This document shows positions 34,479-46,600 of a DNA stretch of 64,000 nucleotides, piece after piece (position 1 is the stretch's first letter; every line of letters begins with the position of its first letter). The translations under genes and the position numbers were made by a program. The stretch is from contig CP141146.1 in the NCBI GenBank assembly GCA_035235625.1, forward strand, positions 24,298,501-24,362,500. The letters are read 5' to 3'. The stretch is from Saururus chinensis (taxonomy: Eukaryota; Streptophyta; Magnoliopsida; Piperales; Saururaceae). The notes beneath the pieces are model-generated. The model saw nothing but the letters and a program-made list of their open reading frames with translations, had not been told where the DNA came from and did not search any database.

Positions 34479-36596
34479 GCTATTAACTATACACTTAATA
34501 AAATATTCTATATCTACATAAATAAATAAATAAGAGAAGAATTGTGCCAAGCCAAACCTCCTATTTGATTTTATTATGATTATTATCGGATAGAAATTTA
34601 TTATCCCAACATTGGTTGAATAGTCATCATCCCTTGAAGGGGACACAAAAAATTGGGTATATATAGCTCTTTCTGTCAAACCAATCTTAATATACAGAAT
34701 TCTGATTTGAGTATATTCATGTGCTTGATTTAATTCTTGAATGAAGACAACCTGCTCACAATTGAACTACTTAACCTAAGGTTCTCTGACAAGCATCCTA
34801 GCCCAATTGCTGACATGTTCATTTATCCCTTTCTCTACTTACAAAGTTGTAATGGTCGAAACTTTTCCGCATTTAGTAAATGTTGTGTGAGAAAAACCAA
34901 ATCAAAATGCAGATGCTTATATTTGTCACTGCAGTGAATCCCGACCCAGCGCATTGTTACAACTCATTCATACAAGTAGTGCATAAGGTATCTTCAAATC
35001 ACCGCTTGCTCTGTGTCGTGCCATTGCCAAGCTCTTTTGCTCCGATGACCAAGATATTTATAAGACTTACCTCAAGTCTGCATTATTACAGAGCATTATC
35101 AATTTAGTTTCTTTATATGAAATGAAAACTCAATCAAATTCATGAAAAATTACTGTAAATCTATAATGAAAACGTAATAAAGCATGCTAGCCCCATTTGA
35201 ATAACTAAACCGAATCTATAATGAAAACGTAATAAAGCATGCCAACCCCTTCTGAGTAACTTAGCCTTTTGTTTTATACATGGAAACCAATCAAAAGCAT
35301 GATAAAGCTTTCATTAGATGAGAACATTGTAAAATTACTGTTAGGACTGTCGACAAGCAAAGTCATATCAAGCTTAAAGGCACAATTGCCTTAAGGATGA
35401 AGCTTTTTGTTGTGCCCTGTAGAGCACAGGTAGCATCTAGGCGGAATATTTGTGTAATGCCGTACTAAGGGTGGAGTCTGGAGACAGGCACGTCAAGAGC
35501 GGGACCAAAGGAGAGGAAGGAAGCAACAGGGGAGATAGGATACTAGGGCAAAAGATTATTCATTCCATAAGCAAATCAGGGCAAACCTCCTTATACTGGA
35601 AACTTAAATCAAACGGGCATAAATATAAAAACCCATTAATCCTAATTAATAAAAATTACATTGAGTCTCTAATAAATAAACAAATTACCACTAAGTCCCT
35701 AACCAACTAACTAAGCTATTAGATGACCCGGAATGGGTCATAACTCTCTTGTCCATGATTCAACTCTGGTGTCAATGGAGAGGACCAGAAATTTCCCAAC
35801 TAACCTTGTCTAGGACTCAATTTCTTGCTGGAAAATTCGTAACTGTGTTAAACAGTAATATTTCAGAAATTAGAAAGGCAAGGTTTGATTCCAGCCAAAT
35901 CTGATGTGAAGCGAAAGAAAAATAAAGAATATGACGGTAACAACAAGAAGAAACTGTATAAAAGCTGCAACTTTTATTAATAACCAGACTGCCCTGGTGA
36001 TACCCTGTTTTATAAGAGTAATGATAAAACCAATGACAAAAAACCAACCAATTCTGGGAATTGTTGGATAAAAAAAAAAGATCAAATGCCAAGATTATTT
36101 TCAGAAGATACAATAGTAACATATTTCAAACCATCGCATCATTCCAAATGAAACCCAAAACTGCTCCTGCATTTTACTTTCACGCCATAACTGTTCCTGG
36201 ATGATCCATGATCATGCTGAGAAGATTTCCTCAATTTTTGCAAATATTTTTCAAACTGCAAAAATGCCTTTGACTCTCTCAGAAATTCCAGAAAAACCTG
36301 ACATATTTTAGGCTTGTTGTTTCTGCCTCTTGTAAATCTAATTACTACATGTCCCACATCGCATTGTAGGGGCTTGGCTCAGATGCACAATCAGTCAAGG
36401 TTGGGCTCGGATAGCAAACCTCAGTGCCTCAGAATAGGCTTGGATTAGCTCAGCTCAACAAGCTAAAACTACTCTTTAGGTTCCAGTTTGTGCTTGCCTC
36501 AATATGTGATTTATGCATTTTACAAATGTGATTATAAATACCTCTTTCAGAAGTCCCATAGAAACAAAAATCTTCTTTTACTTTCTTTACCAGATT
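34479..36596. other. Intergenic sequence downstream of the MAPKK
   Basis: No gene is recognised. A 55-bp tandem duplication lies at 35158-35266. The stretch 36360-36480 has GGCTCGG/AGCTCAGCTCAAC words reminiscent of hAT subterminal repeats, but no termini are seen. Confidence 0.5.
35158..35266. repeat. Tandem duplication, 55-bp unit x2
   Basis: Copy 1 (35158-35212) and copy 2 (35213-35266) both begin AATCTATAATGAAAACGTAA and differ mainly in the last third. Confidence 0.85.
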
Positions 36597-36683
36597 TTGT
36601 CATATAAGCTTTTAGTCTATTTGTCCTATTTTAGTTCATTTTGAAAAAATAAATAGGACACTTAATATGGGATGGAGGGAGTA
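36597..36683. mobile_element. Stowaway-like MITE remnant
   Basis: The right end GATGGAGGGAG followed by TA is the classic Stowaway terminus. Internal inverted words (TTTGTCCTATTTTAG / AATAGGACACTTAATATGGG) pair partly. The left terminus is eroded. It lies about 300 bp downstream of the MAPKK stop. Confidence 0.55.
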
Positions 36684-36979
36684 TCATGCACGCTGAAACT
36701 GAGCTTTTATTCGCTGCTTGCTTGGTTCATTGACAGTCTTATTGCATTAAACAATCAGACATCAGAAAAATGATAATTAAATCAAGACATGAGCTTTACG
36801 CAACCATCCAGCCTCATTTAAAATGCGGATACATATTGAAATCCATAGCAAATGCGGCAGGAATAAACTGATGGTACAATCTGAAAGTACGAGTTTGTAA
36901 GTATAAAAAAATTGGTAACCAGTAAATCTAAAAACCATCATAAAATAAAAAAGATGAAAAACTTGAAAGTCTAGATAAA

Positions 36980-39900
36980 TTACCAAGTAAAAGAAGTCTG
37001 AAAGGTGGCAAGTGGTGACCCTGAAATTCTGAAGTAAGATACAAGGTCGACCTTTATATCTTCATAAAGGTCTAGAAAAGGATGATTCTGACCCACAGAA
37101 ATAAATTATTCTCAGATACTGCAGACAAGCACAGTTGTATCACATGAGATAAAGGAAGCAACCATACCAAAAGCTCCTCTGCTGATTTTCTACTGCTTGG
37201 GTCTTTCTGAACACTGCAAAATATGAAGCACACGCTTATTAATGTGTTGGCATAAGTGGCTCCAAATAACATCGGTGACTGGAATAAACATTAAATTACT
37301 TGAAATATCTAGTCAACTAGAGAAAACAATTACCAGAGAAACAAAACATATGAGAAGCCAACAGCAGATAACAAATTTTTGAAAACAGCAATAAATAGTT
37401 ATGCATTGAAATGTGCTCTAAATGACTGTTCTGTAGCACAAACAAAATTGTCTAAGTAAGTGTGGAGGAATTTATTCAAGTAGCTCCACAAAAGAAAACA
37501 AACTTAGTCAGACATAAGCCAATAGCACTTTACATATTCATAAAGTCACACTAGAACAACACAACAGAAGCACTGATTCAAGGCCATTGCAAAATCTTGC
37601 ACATGAAGAAGCAGAATATTTGAGGAACGAGGAGATCAAGCTTAGCTTACAAGGACCATTCCGTTATATTTTATCAAGGATTGTGGAGTACTATTGAATG
37701 TGGAAGTAAATACAACAAATTACAAAAAAGAGACAACAATTGTGTACACTACCAAAGGTAACCGAGAGTAAAAGAGAACTAAACCAATTAGAACACAATA
37801 CTGGCTCTAATTTATGCCAAAAGCAAGTTGGTAATGTAATAGATGTGCAATCTCTTCCATTTCTCAAATTTTTGCAGGAGAACATTTGAATAGTTCAGTT
37901 AGGCCCAGTTTGAGCAGCTCAAAATGTGCTTGAATAAAACAGAATGGTTGCCAGTCCTCCCTATGTTCTAATGTAATATAAACGGGAAAATGCAACAAAA
38001 CAGAACGTTGCAAAAATCCATATGCAACCACCAGAATCACCATCCTCATCATTATTTGCTTGCAGCAGCTTAATTGTTTAAAAAAAATTGACAATGACAA
38101 CAAAAGTAATCCCAGAAATTAATAGATAAATAAAAAAAACATCTTGACAAAACACACAGCATATTGAGTTTATGTATAAAATCCATAAGAGATAGTTTGA
38201 ACCAGTATATTCAGTCATCAGAAAGGTATCAGCACATATCATCTGATGTATACTGTATAGTTTTAATCCGTGAGGGGTATTATGGCCATTTCCAGCATAG
38301 TACTAGTATAAATTCTCCTTGCCAGCTATGAAGATTCTTTGTAATCAGCTAGTTATATAGAGAAATATCTGAGCCTAGAAATCTTCATAGGAGAGACTTA
38401 AAGCAATCCTATAGGTGTCTCACTTTATATTTTGAACATTCCAATCAACTAGTTTTATAAAGAAGTATGTAGTTATCGATAATTTTCTTCGAGGAGACTT
38501 GCAGCCAGCCTCTATCTGTGCCCCCTTGTTTACTTTGGATGTCTAATTAACAAAATGTGACACCAGAGGAAGAATACACACACAACCATCAGTTCTCAAT
38601 GTTCTTCTTTACAACTTTCCATTTTTCTTTTAGCAAGAGAGTGGATAATTCCCATGCATCATGCATGCTTTTATCCAAAACTGTTTATGTTTTGCACATA
38701 TTAGTCTAAAAGTTTTTTTACACAAAATAAGTTGCGGATTATGTTGCCGCTTAAAGTGAGCTTTCTTCTTATTATGCTAACTTTATTATCAGAATGATTT
38801 TAGGCTTTTTAATTGCTACATGCAGAAACCTCCAAAGAAAGGATAGAGAGAAGAAAAACAAAAGTATTTGTGAATCCCGCCTCACTAACGTACCAGTCTA
38901 TCCCAAAGAGCTTACTTTAACCATTGCAGCATGAACACGAAATTTAGTTTACACAAAAAAAATCTGAAATAGTAACCTCTACATCAAATACTCTGGTAAA
39001 ATGAAAGTGGCCACTCACCAATATTAGATTTTAGACAAGCAAATCAGATTGCATGATGGACACAAAATTAGTAGAAGGATAATATTTGTGCATGGACATC
39101 TTAGACCCTATTTTACCAGGCAGAAATGAACGAGCAGAACTCAGGTGAAAATTGGTCAGAAGGAGCACTAGGAGCTGGTTGATCCACAATTGCTTCCAGA
39201 AGTTCGTAGAAGTTGATCCATTCACCACGTCCTTCAGGTGGTAAATAAGGGAAACATCCAGTTGCACACTCAAGGAGGACTATCCCCAAACTCCAAATGT
39301 CACTCTTGTAGCCATATGTGCCACCACTAATTCTCTCTGGCTGTTGGGAAAAAGTTCTACATAATCAACTATGTACAGATATTTAAGCTTTAACAAAATA
39401 AGCAGACTGCATTTGGAAAGACATTACATGAAACAAATTTAAACAACTAATAATACTCACCGACATGTAGCTAAATGTTCCAATAAATGTATCACGTTGA
39501 CCAGAGGTACTTGCCAGTATGGCACTCACACCAAAGTCAGTTATCTTGACTTCTCCACTGTGATTGATTAGAAGATTAGATGGTTTCAAATCCCTGTGTA
39601 TTATATGCTTCTCATGATGAAGATAGACCATACCCTTGAGAACCTGCAGGAGACGACTCAATAAACAATTTGGAATCCAAAAAATCATTTAATTGAAAAA
39701 ACTTTTTATAGTACAGTCCCTAGATTTCTTGGTCCAAACACCCATGTAGTTTATTGTTCACAGAGTGCTTGGAGGTGACCATAATTGATACAATGTTCTG
39801 TCCTATGTTCTCTTCTCTCTCTCTCTCGCTCCCTCTCCCTCATGTCAAATTTGTGTAGAGAAATATAGTTCAAATTATCTACATGTTAAGAGATGTTATC

Positions 39901-42900
39901 AAATACCATCTGTCGGATTTTTGAAATTCCACATATTCACACAGAACCCTCATGCAGTTCAGATTAGGTCAGATGCATCCTAGAATGGAAAACAGAAATA
40001 TATTTTATTATTTTGTGTATAAACTGGCCTGCTTACTAATAGCAGCAAGATATGCCTCTGGGATAGATTTGACATTCTTCAGAAAATCTGCAAGAGAACC
40101 ACCATCCATGTACTCCAAGATAATGGATATGACACCATTATCATAGAAAGATTGGTAACAAATGACGACATAAGGGCATTGAAATGATTGATTGATCTTC
40201 AGTTCCTGGGCTATCTGCTTCCTAACACTCTCTATAATATTCATCTGTATAACCTGCATTTGCAGAAGAAATGTTTGTCATTGCTCGGTCCATTCTTGAT
40301 TTCAAGGGACTTTTGAGCATCAGGAAAGCAAAAAAAGTGAACAAAATATATTCATCGAGGAAAGGAAGGAGATACGAAAGATCACAACAACTACTTATCC
40401 AGTAAAGTGCACATGCATATGTTAATGATCCCCATTTTGCAGAAAAAATCAACAGATCTAAATTTTGTGGAGGAAAGTTTCCCTCATTGGATCTCAGTGA
40501 GATATTGGTAAGCCAACAAAAGGAGATCATGGAGAGATATCAAGGAAATCAGCAGTCTCAGCTGGGGATCTTGGGAGATATTTCTTCTTCAAGGACAAAT
40601 AACAATGAATAGATAGATAGATAGAAACACACAATAGCACAAGAAGAGCTTTATTTTTATAAAAACAACAATGAATAAGGCAGGATTTCTATTAAAAATA
40701 AGGTGTATAGGACAACTAAGGTTAGAGAGACCAGCAAAAGGAGGAGATGAGAGAAAGTAAAAGAAGAATTGTAGAGAAGAAAGACAGAGAAGAGAGGCAA
40801 TAACTAGTTAATAATCCAATCACACTATTCTATTAATTAGCAACCTATGACAACATAACAATCTGTATCCCATTCCAATCAACTTAACATTCTTCTCTTC
40901 TAATTTTCAACCACTTCTTATCATAGTATAATTCCAATAAATTCCCCATGACTGTTTGAAGATCACAAATATCTCCTCGAGAATTCATTATTATTGACAA
41001 CTTCCTACAGAACATAAACTCCTAGTCCCTATTATTCAATTTTTGCTTCTACATCACCTCGTGCCCTAAAGATTGTAATTTACTAGTCTTCATTTGTGGC
41101 AATTTTTGAGAGTAGAATTAGTACTAAGAAGTAAGCCACTATGCTAGCTTACATAGCCTAAGATCTAAGTGCCATCCAGGACATGCCAGCTCCCTCCTGA
41201 GTCCCATGAATTCCATAAAATAAATTTTGTTCTTTCTATTAGAAATGCATGTGTTTATATATGATAGGTCCCACATAATATTCTGAAATTTGCCCTTGGA
41301 GTGGAATCGAAAAATTGTAGGCTATAGGACATGTTTGGGCCTACTTTCTGTCAGATGACCATGGGACAAATTTCCATCACATAAATGTATCATAGAAATT
41401 AGGGTATACCAGAATACATCTTTCAATTATTTTACCAAGAAAATTAGTAGAAAGGAAAGCATCATTAGTGTAGCTAGAGATTATCATTATTGTTATTATT
41501 TTCATACTCAGAGCTCAGAAGCAAATGCCACTCGAAAAAATTGGCAATTTTAAAATATTGCTTGTGTAAAAGATCTTCTACCAACTGTCCATGCTTTTCA
41601 TCAACTGAGTGCCCTCATCTAACTTTAATGAGGTTACTACTAGCTGCTTGTCGCACAGGCATCAAAAGGGGATATAGCCATTCAAATAGGGTGGAAATTC
41701 AAGTGGCTTTATGGAGTGGGTTCATACATCAAAATCTGCCCGAATTTCATGGATGTCCCTTAATAACCATAATTTTTCAGGCCCACACCAAAAAGTGACC
41801 TCACCTAAGTTAGGTGAAGGTGCCACCATATCAACTTCGCCCAAACAAAACCATGCCCATTCTTCTTTCATACATTCAGACACTAAAACCCACATGAGGC
41901 ATACTAATCTCAATCATGTTTCACAACATCTTTGCACATATATCGGTCAAACTTTCAGAAGTTTTTAACAATTCACTAAGATCCTTTCCTCTAATTCATA
42001 CCTCATCACTTTAAACACAGGATATGTAATAGGAGAAGAATCCAACAAAGAAGCAACCTAGTTTCAAGCTGTTTAGTATGGGGAAAACAAGGCTCAATTG
42101 TTATAGGAAATTGTTAATTCCATAGGCTCAAGTTAAAGAAATTTTGCAAGATCACCTAATCCAAACACTATTTAAGTTATTGTGGATGCATATTCTTTGC
42201 AATTAAGTTTGAACTCACAATACGTGGTTAAAGCAAGTTGTCAGATATAGAATGTACCTTCATAGCAAAAAACTGGCCAGTGAATTTATGACGAACAAGT
42301 TGCACAATGCCACCACTTCCCTTCCCAATCACTTTGATAGCATCAAGGTCAGCTAATGTCAGATGATTGTCACATGGCTTTACAAGGAAGGTCTATAGGT
42401 AAAAGCAGGAGTCAAAACCAACCAAAAAATAGCTGAGCTTCATGGATGCTGGAACACAAAACCATAATACAGAGTATAATCATAACATATATGTGAAAAG
42501 AACAGTAACCTTCACTGAATATGCGCTCCCAAAAGATACACAGAAACTGTCTACCTAAGACGGTGTCTCTTGTCCATGCTTAGCTTAGGTAGACAGTTTC
42601 CTATGAAGTCTCTTATTTTGCTACAGCTAAGCATGGACAACAACATACTGAACATAGAGCTATCATGCTTCTGGGACCTTGATAGTCTATGCAACACGCC
42701 CTAAATCATGGTTTGATCAAGGTAACTACCTGATACTCTTCATCACCTTAAACAAGATTTAGACGTTCCAGTATTCCATTCAAAACAATGATCAATTCAG
42801 AACCAAATGGCAACGAGAGAAGTAAAACAAGTACGGTAGAAACCAAAAAAAAAAACAATGAAAATGTTTCAGAGGTTCCCGAAAAGAAAAATGTACCTCT

Positions 42901-43158
42901 TGTAGCTCGTTTTGAGTGACAATCTGAAGGCCATCCTTGTTAACCAAGAGGTCCCCATCCTTGAATGTCCCGCTCTGAGTTCTGCAAGACCCACAAAGTA
43001 AAATCAAGAAATCAAACGGCAAAGTGAAAAGGATAGAATAATACAAGGGCCGGAAGAAGAAAGGGAGGCTGGGAATACAAGAATTTGGCAACAGAGTCCT
43101 CGTCGCTTGATGGCAGAGAGAGCTTGAGGCTCGGGGCGGACCTTCTGGTCTTCACCAT
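36980..43158 (-). CDS. MAP kinase kinase, group A (MKK1/MKK2-like), eight exons
   Basis: Exons on the minus strand: 43158-43079, 42981-42897, 42392-42258, 40253-40029, 39643-39461, 39340-39117, 37213-37168 and 37087-36980 (stop TAA at 36980). Together they give 1086 nt, 361 residues, all in phase; MKK2-type kinases are about that length. Seen in order: N-terminal MAPK docking site ([13 protein letters not shown]), [14 protein letters not shown] conserved block, P-loop GKGSGGIV, lysine of [12 protein letters not shown] hinge, HRDLKPSN catalytic loop, DFGVS, the plant activation loop between DFG and MSPER with S/T-x5-S/T phosphosites, and C-terminal [11 protein letters not shown]. All introns are GT-AG except intron 4 (CAG|GCCAGT). 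It phosphorylates MAP kinases in stress or developmental cascades in cytoplasm and nucleus. An AATAAA (rc of 36706-36711) could serve polyadenylation. Confidence 0.95.
42543..42638. repeat. Two overlapping inverted repeats in MAPKK intron 2
   Basis: Arms GAAACTGTCTACCTAAG (42543-42559) and CTTAGGTAGACAGTTTC (42584-42600) are a perfect 17-bp inverted repeat. GTCCATGCTTAGCT (42572-42585) and AGCTAAGCATGGAC (42625-42638) are a perfect 14-bp inverted repeat. The first arm of the second pair lies in the loop of the first and overlaps its second arm by two bases, so the hairpins compete. Confidence 0.9.
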
Positions 43159-43259
43159 TTATCCGACGAAAGAATTGGGGAGGGGGAGATGCCTGAGGGG
43201 AGTGCGGGAGACGATAAATCCAGGCATGGGAATTGGGATGGTTCTGCATTTGCATTCAT
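43152..43259 (-). promoter_or_regulatory. Upstream ORF overlapping the MAPKK start codon
   Basis: On the minus strand an ATG at 43259 opens a 35-codon frame (MNANAEPSQFPCLDL...) whose TGA (43154-43152) overlaps the beginning of the MAPKK coding sequence: the main ATG at 43158 is followed immediately by the stop of the upstream frame (ATGGTGA). A second ATG at 43255 opens a further overlapping frame. If the transcript starts upstream of 43259, initiation at the main ATG would need leaky scanning or reinitiation. The transcription start is not known. Confidence 0.5.
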
Positions 43260-43712
43260 TTCTGCCGGCGAAAGGACACAGAAAGTGGGACTTCCAACAG
43301 TTGGACTTTTTGTAAAGCCATCGTCTTTTGGAACACCTGGAACTTGGTGGGCTGAGAGAGGCTAGAAAAATGAAAAGTAAAGTCATGACTAAAGCGATTG
43401 TCCCAAAAAAAGCCACGATTGAAATAATAGACATTGGTTATTAAAATAATACAAGGTACTTGACATAGTGCGAAACTTCTATAGACGGGATTAACTCATA
43501 ATTAAATTTGATATGCTAGTCTTTCATCATGCATTAAAATATCCACGCTCCGCCCACCAATTATTTAATGATCAAAAGTTTTATAATTAATTCTTCAAAT
43601 GCCCTTCTCATTCAGTGAGACCTGTCTTTCTCCCTCTAAAAAATATATTCCTATTCCACTTTCATTATATTAAAATTATACTTCAACTTTTTTATTAACA
43701 GAAAATATAAAT
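43260..43712. other. MAPKK 5' leader and promoter region
   Basis: GC-balanced up to about 43400, then AT-rich. No convincing TATA box was singled out. It ends at the hAT element. Confidence 0.4.
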
Positions 43713-44027
43713 CTTTTATTTAGGAATGTTAATGGGCTGTGCTAACTCATCTAGTAGGCCTCCGCTCAAACTAAGCTCGACTCAAATTAGGCTACGCTTA
43801 AACTCGATTGAAGCTCAAACAGGTTCGAGCCGAGTTTGAGCATTCTCCTGCTCAACTCAACTCAACTCAAATAAAACTTAAACTCGACTCTACTCGGCTC
43901 AAGCTCGAACTTGAACTCGAATATAATTTTTAAATTATATATAATACATATATAAAATAAATAATATATATATATATATATATATTATATAAATAAATTA
44001 TTAATTTAAATATATATTTATGACATA

Positions 44028-44110
44028 CTCACTCAATCTTAGATTAATAGCTTTTTTTATTAGTTCATTTTAAAAAATCAAATAGAGTTATTAATATAGG
44101 ACAGAGTGAG
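44028..44110. mobile_element. Stowaway MITE, 83 bp
   Basis: CTCACTCAATCTTAGATTAATA and its inverted partner (ending GACAGAGTGAG) are flanked by TA on both sides (44026-44027, 44111-44112). It is nested in the hAT element. Confidence 0.85.
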
Positions 44111-44470
44111 TATATAAAAAGATATATAATTACATATATGTACCAAAACTATGTATCATGTATGATATATGAGACCCGTTTATACAGTCGAGGCTCACTC
44201 ATGATTGCATGAGCCCTGGCATCATGCACCCTCAGATTTTGATCCAACAATACACATAACTCAGGGAGCTGATTGGTTTCTGTCCCCTTGCATCCTTGGA
44301 TCTCGAGCTAATAGCCCATGATGCATTTGCTCATACTAACATGCGTGAGTCCAAACTCATATAAATTTTTTTCATAATATATATCCTCGTTGAATTGTAA
44401 TGAATGTATAATTTATGTATGATATATGTTTTTTAAAAATAAAAATATTGAAGAAACAAATACTAATATA

Positions 44471-44571
44471 CTCCTTATGTCCCAAATTAATAACTCAAAT
44501 TGGTTTTTCTAGATGAACTAAAATTAGTTCAATTGAAGAACCAAATGGAGCTATTAATATATGATGGAGGG
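44471..44571. mobile_element. Stowaway MITE, about 100 bp
   Basis: Left end TA|CTCCTTATGTCCCAAATTAATA; right end TATTAATATATGATGGAGGG. The right TA is eroded. It is nested in the same hAT element as the previous one. Confidence 0.75.
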
Positions 44572-45276
44572 TCAACATGACATCACATTAATATACCTAA
44601 AAACTCTTTAAAAGAAGCATAAGACTAGGGGGACCAACCTTAGTTTACAAAAGAATGATTAGAATATTCTTTCAAAAGTTGAAGCATGACACGAGGATTA
44701 GCCTCAACTTACAAAATGTTTCTCTTTTTACATGTACTTAGAATATTTTAGAGGCATACTAAGGCTAAAGAATAATTCTTTTATGAGTAATTTATATGCA
44801 TGTAAAAAAAAAGATACAAAGAAGTAGATGGTAATGCTGCCTAAGTGAGTTTTATTTTTTGGATCATTTTTAGTGATTATATGCACATAAAGAGTGGAAA
44901 ATGGCAATGCTACTTTTATTGAGCATATGTAACTAAAACTCATTTATCATAGTTTTCTTCTTTCCTAGTGACTATAGTCAAATGTTAGAGGTGTAGTCGT
45001 AATACTTGTTGAAGTGTATTTATTAATATTTAATATTGAAAGCAACTTAGTATGTATGATACTTCATATACTTTAGATTAATATATATATTAGTTCGAGC
45101 CCAATTTGAGCCTAGGCTCATGATTAACTTATTACAATTCAAGCTCAAGCCAAGCTTTGGATTTCCAATTCGAGCTGAGTTATTCGAGCTTCGAGCCAAA
45201 CTTCAACAGTTCAGGTTCAAGCCGAGCAAGCCCAATACTCGGCTTAGCTTGGCTCATTAACACCCCTACCATTATT

Positions 45277-45629
45277 GTTCGGTGAGACCCACCTTTCTCT
45301 AGCCAATTGAAAGCTGAGGTATGGTTTTAGTACATAAAAAGTAGAGTAGTTAAATATAAGTTTATAATTATGTAAACCCTTATAAATATTTTTAATTCTT
45401 TCTTTATGTTTTTAGGTATTTTGTTATAATTTTTATGTAACCATATTGGTATAGCTACCTTGACTGCCATTGCAGTAATATTCAAGAAAATTTCATATGC
45501 TGATATAATTTTCATATGTCACATTGTAACATAATCCTTATGTTCATTTGTTTTATTTCAATCCGTTATACTTGTTCCCCTTAGTATTTGTTTTTCACAT
45601 CCCTTTGCAAGTGATTTGTGCATCACCCT
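45277..45629. other. Spacer
   Basis: AT-rich sequence between the hAT element and the gypsy relic. Nothing is recognised. Confidence 0.5.
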
Positions 45630-45910
45630 TCACAAAGCAAGAACATTCATAGTACTCAAAAGGCTAACTTGTTGGGCACGAAGCCTCATAAGTGTCACAC
45701 AGTAGCACAAGTCCTTCGAGAAGGGCTATGAAAGTTGTTATCAAAGCCTAAGGTTCATGTGACAACCATCAAACAAACTTCGCAAGAGATGTCGAAGTTA
45801 GTTGCTAAGGCAAGTGGTGCGAAAGAGCTCACCTTATTGCCAGCAATGACATCCAAAACAATTGTACACATGGATGATGTCATGGCGGATCATTTAGCAT
45901 CACTTGTGAC

Positions 45911-46600
45911 CATGGAAGGCAGTATCGATATGGATGACAGTATCGATTATCATGGATAAGGGTATGTTCTGATAATACGCTTGGTACGCGCCGAAACGAG
46001 CATAATCCCTTTTATAAACATAAAAAAATAGTATAACTAATAATATATCATTATAATACTTATTTTAGAACATAATAAGACCATATAACACCATATCAAC
46101 CGATACGGGTACTCTAAAATTAGTTCATTTGGAACTATACAGTATTATGCTCTCCGTCCCATACAAATTATCGCTCTTTCTTTCCCATATTAAGTGCTCT
46201 AAAATTAGTTTATTTTAAAAACAAATAATATGCTTAATATGAGTCACAATTATATCTTTAAATAAATGCATATTTGTGGAGAACGATATGTAAAAAAATA
46301 ATTATGTAAATTACATGGACCTACCCGTATTCATCTCATATAACTTTAAAATATTATTTTTAATATAGTAAAAACATAAACTTTTAAAGAAGTTGGGTTT
46401 GAATTGCGTTTTTGTTTTTAAGAAAAAAAAAAATTCAAAAAAATAGTTTTTAAAATTTTAAAATAAATTTTAAAATAAATTTTTTTTTTAATATCGTATA
46501 GGCCGTATCGATATGGTACGGCCAAAATGTATCGTAGATACATGTGGGGGGAGTATCGCCCCCCGTATCGTATCGGTCTCGGCCGATACGGCCTTCCATG
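45911..46600. mobile_element. hAT-like MITE, family A, copy 1
   Basis: The 690-bp element has inverted termini CATGGAAGGC / GCCTTCCATG and a perfect 8-bp target duplication CTTGTGAC (45903-45910 and 46601-46608). Eight base pairs points to hAT. Subterminal zones carry repeated TATCGATAT / CGTATCGG words. No coding sequence. It sits cleanly inside the gypsy gag. Confidence 0.9.

Larger units (their letters stand above)
43721..45268. mobile_element. Non-autonomous hAT element, family J
   Basis: Termini TAGGAATGTTAATGGGC and GGCTCATTAACACCCCTA are inverted, with flanks CTTTTATT / CCATTATT (6/8) as an eroded 8-bp duplication. Both ends are filled with CTCGAC/GAGCTCGAA-type words, as in plant hAT MITEs. 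No transposase is seen. Two Stowaways and an (AT)n tract (about 43963-43985) lie inside. A truncated relative is at 29382. Confidence 0.85.

Noticed and set aside
40033-40038. Canonical donor GTAAGC for MAPKK intron 4
   Set aside because: Using it breaks the frame to exon 5 and removes residues conserved in the kinase family.
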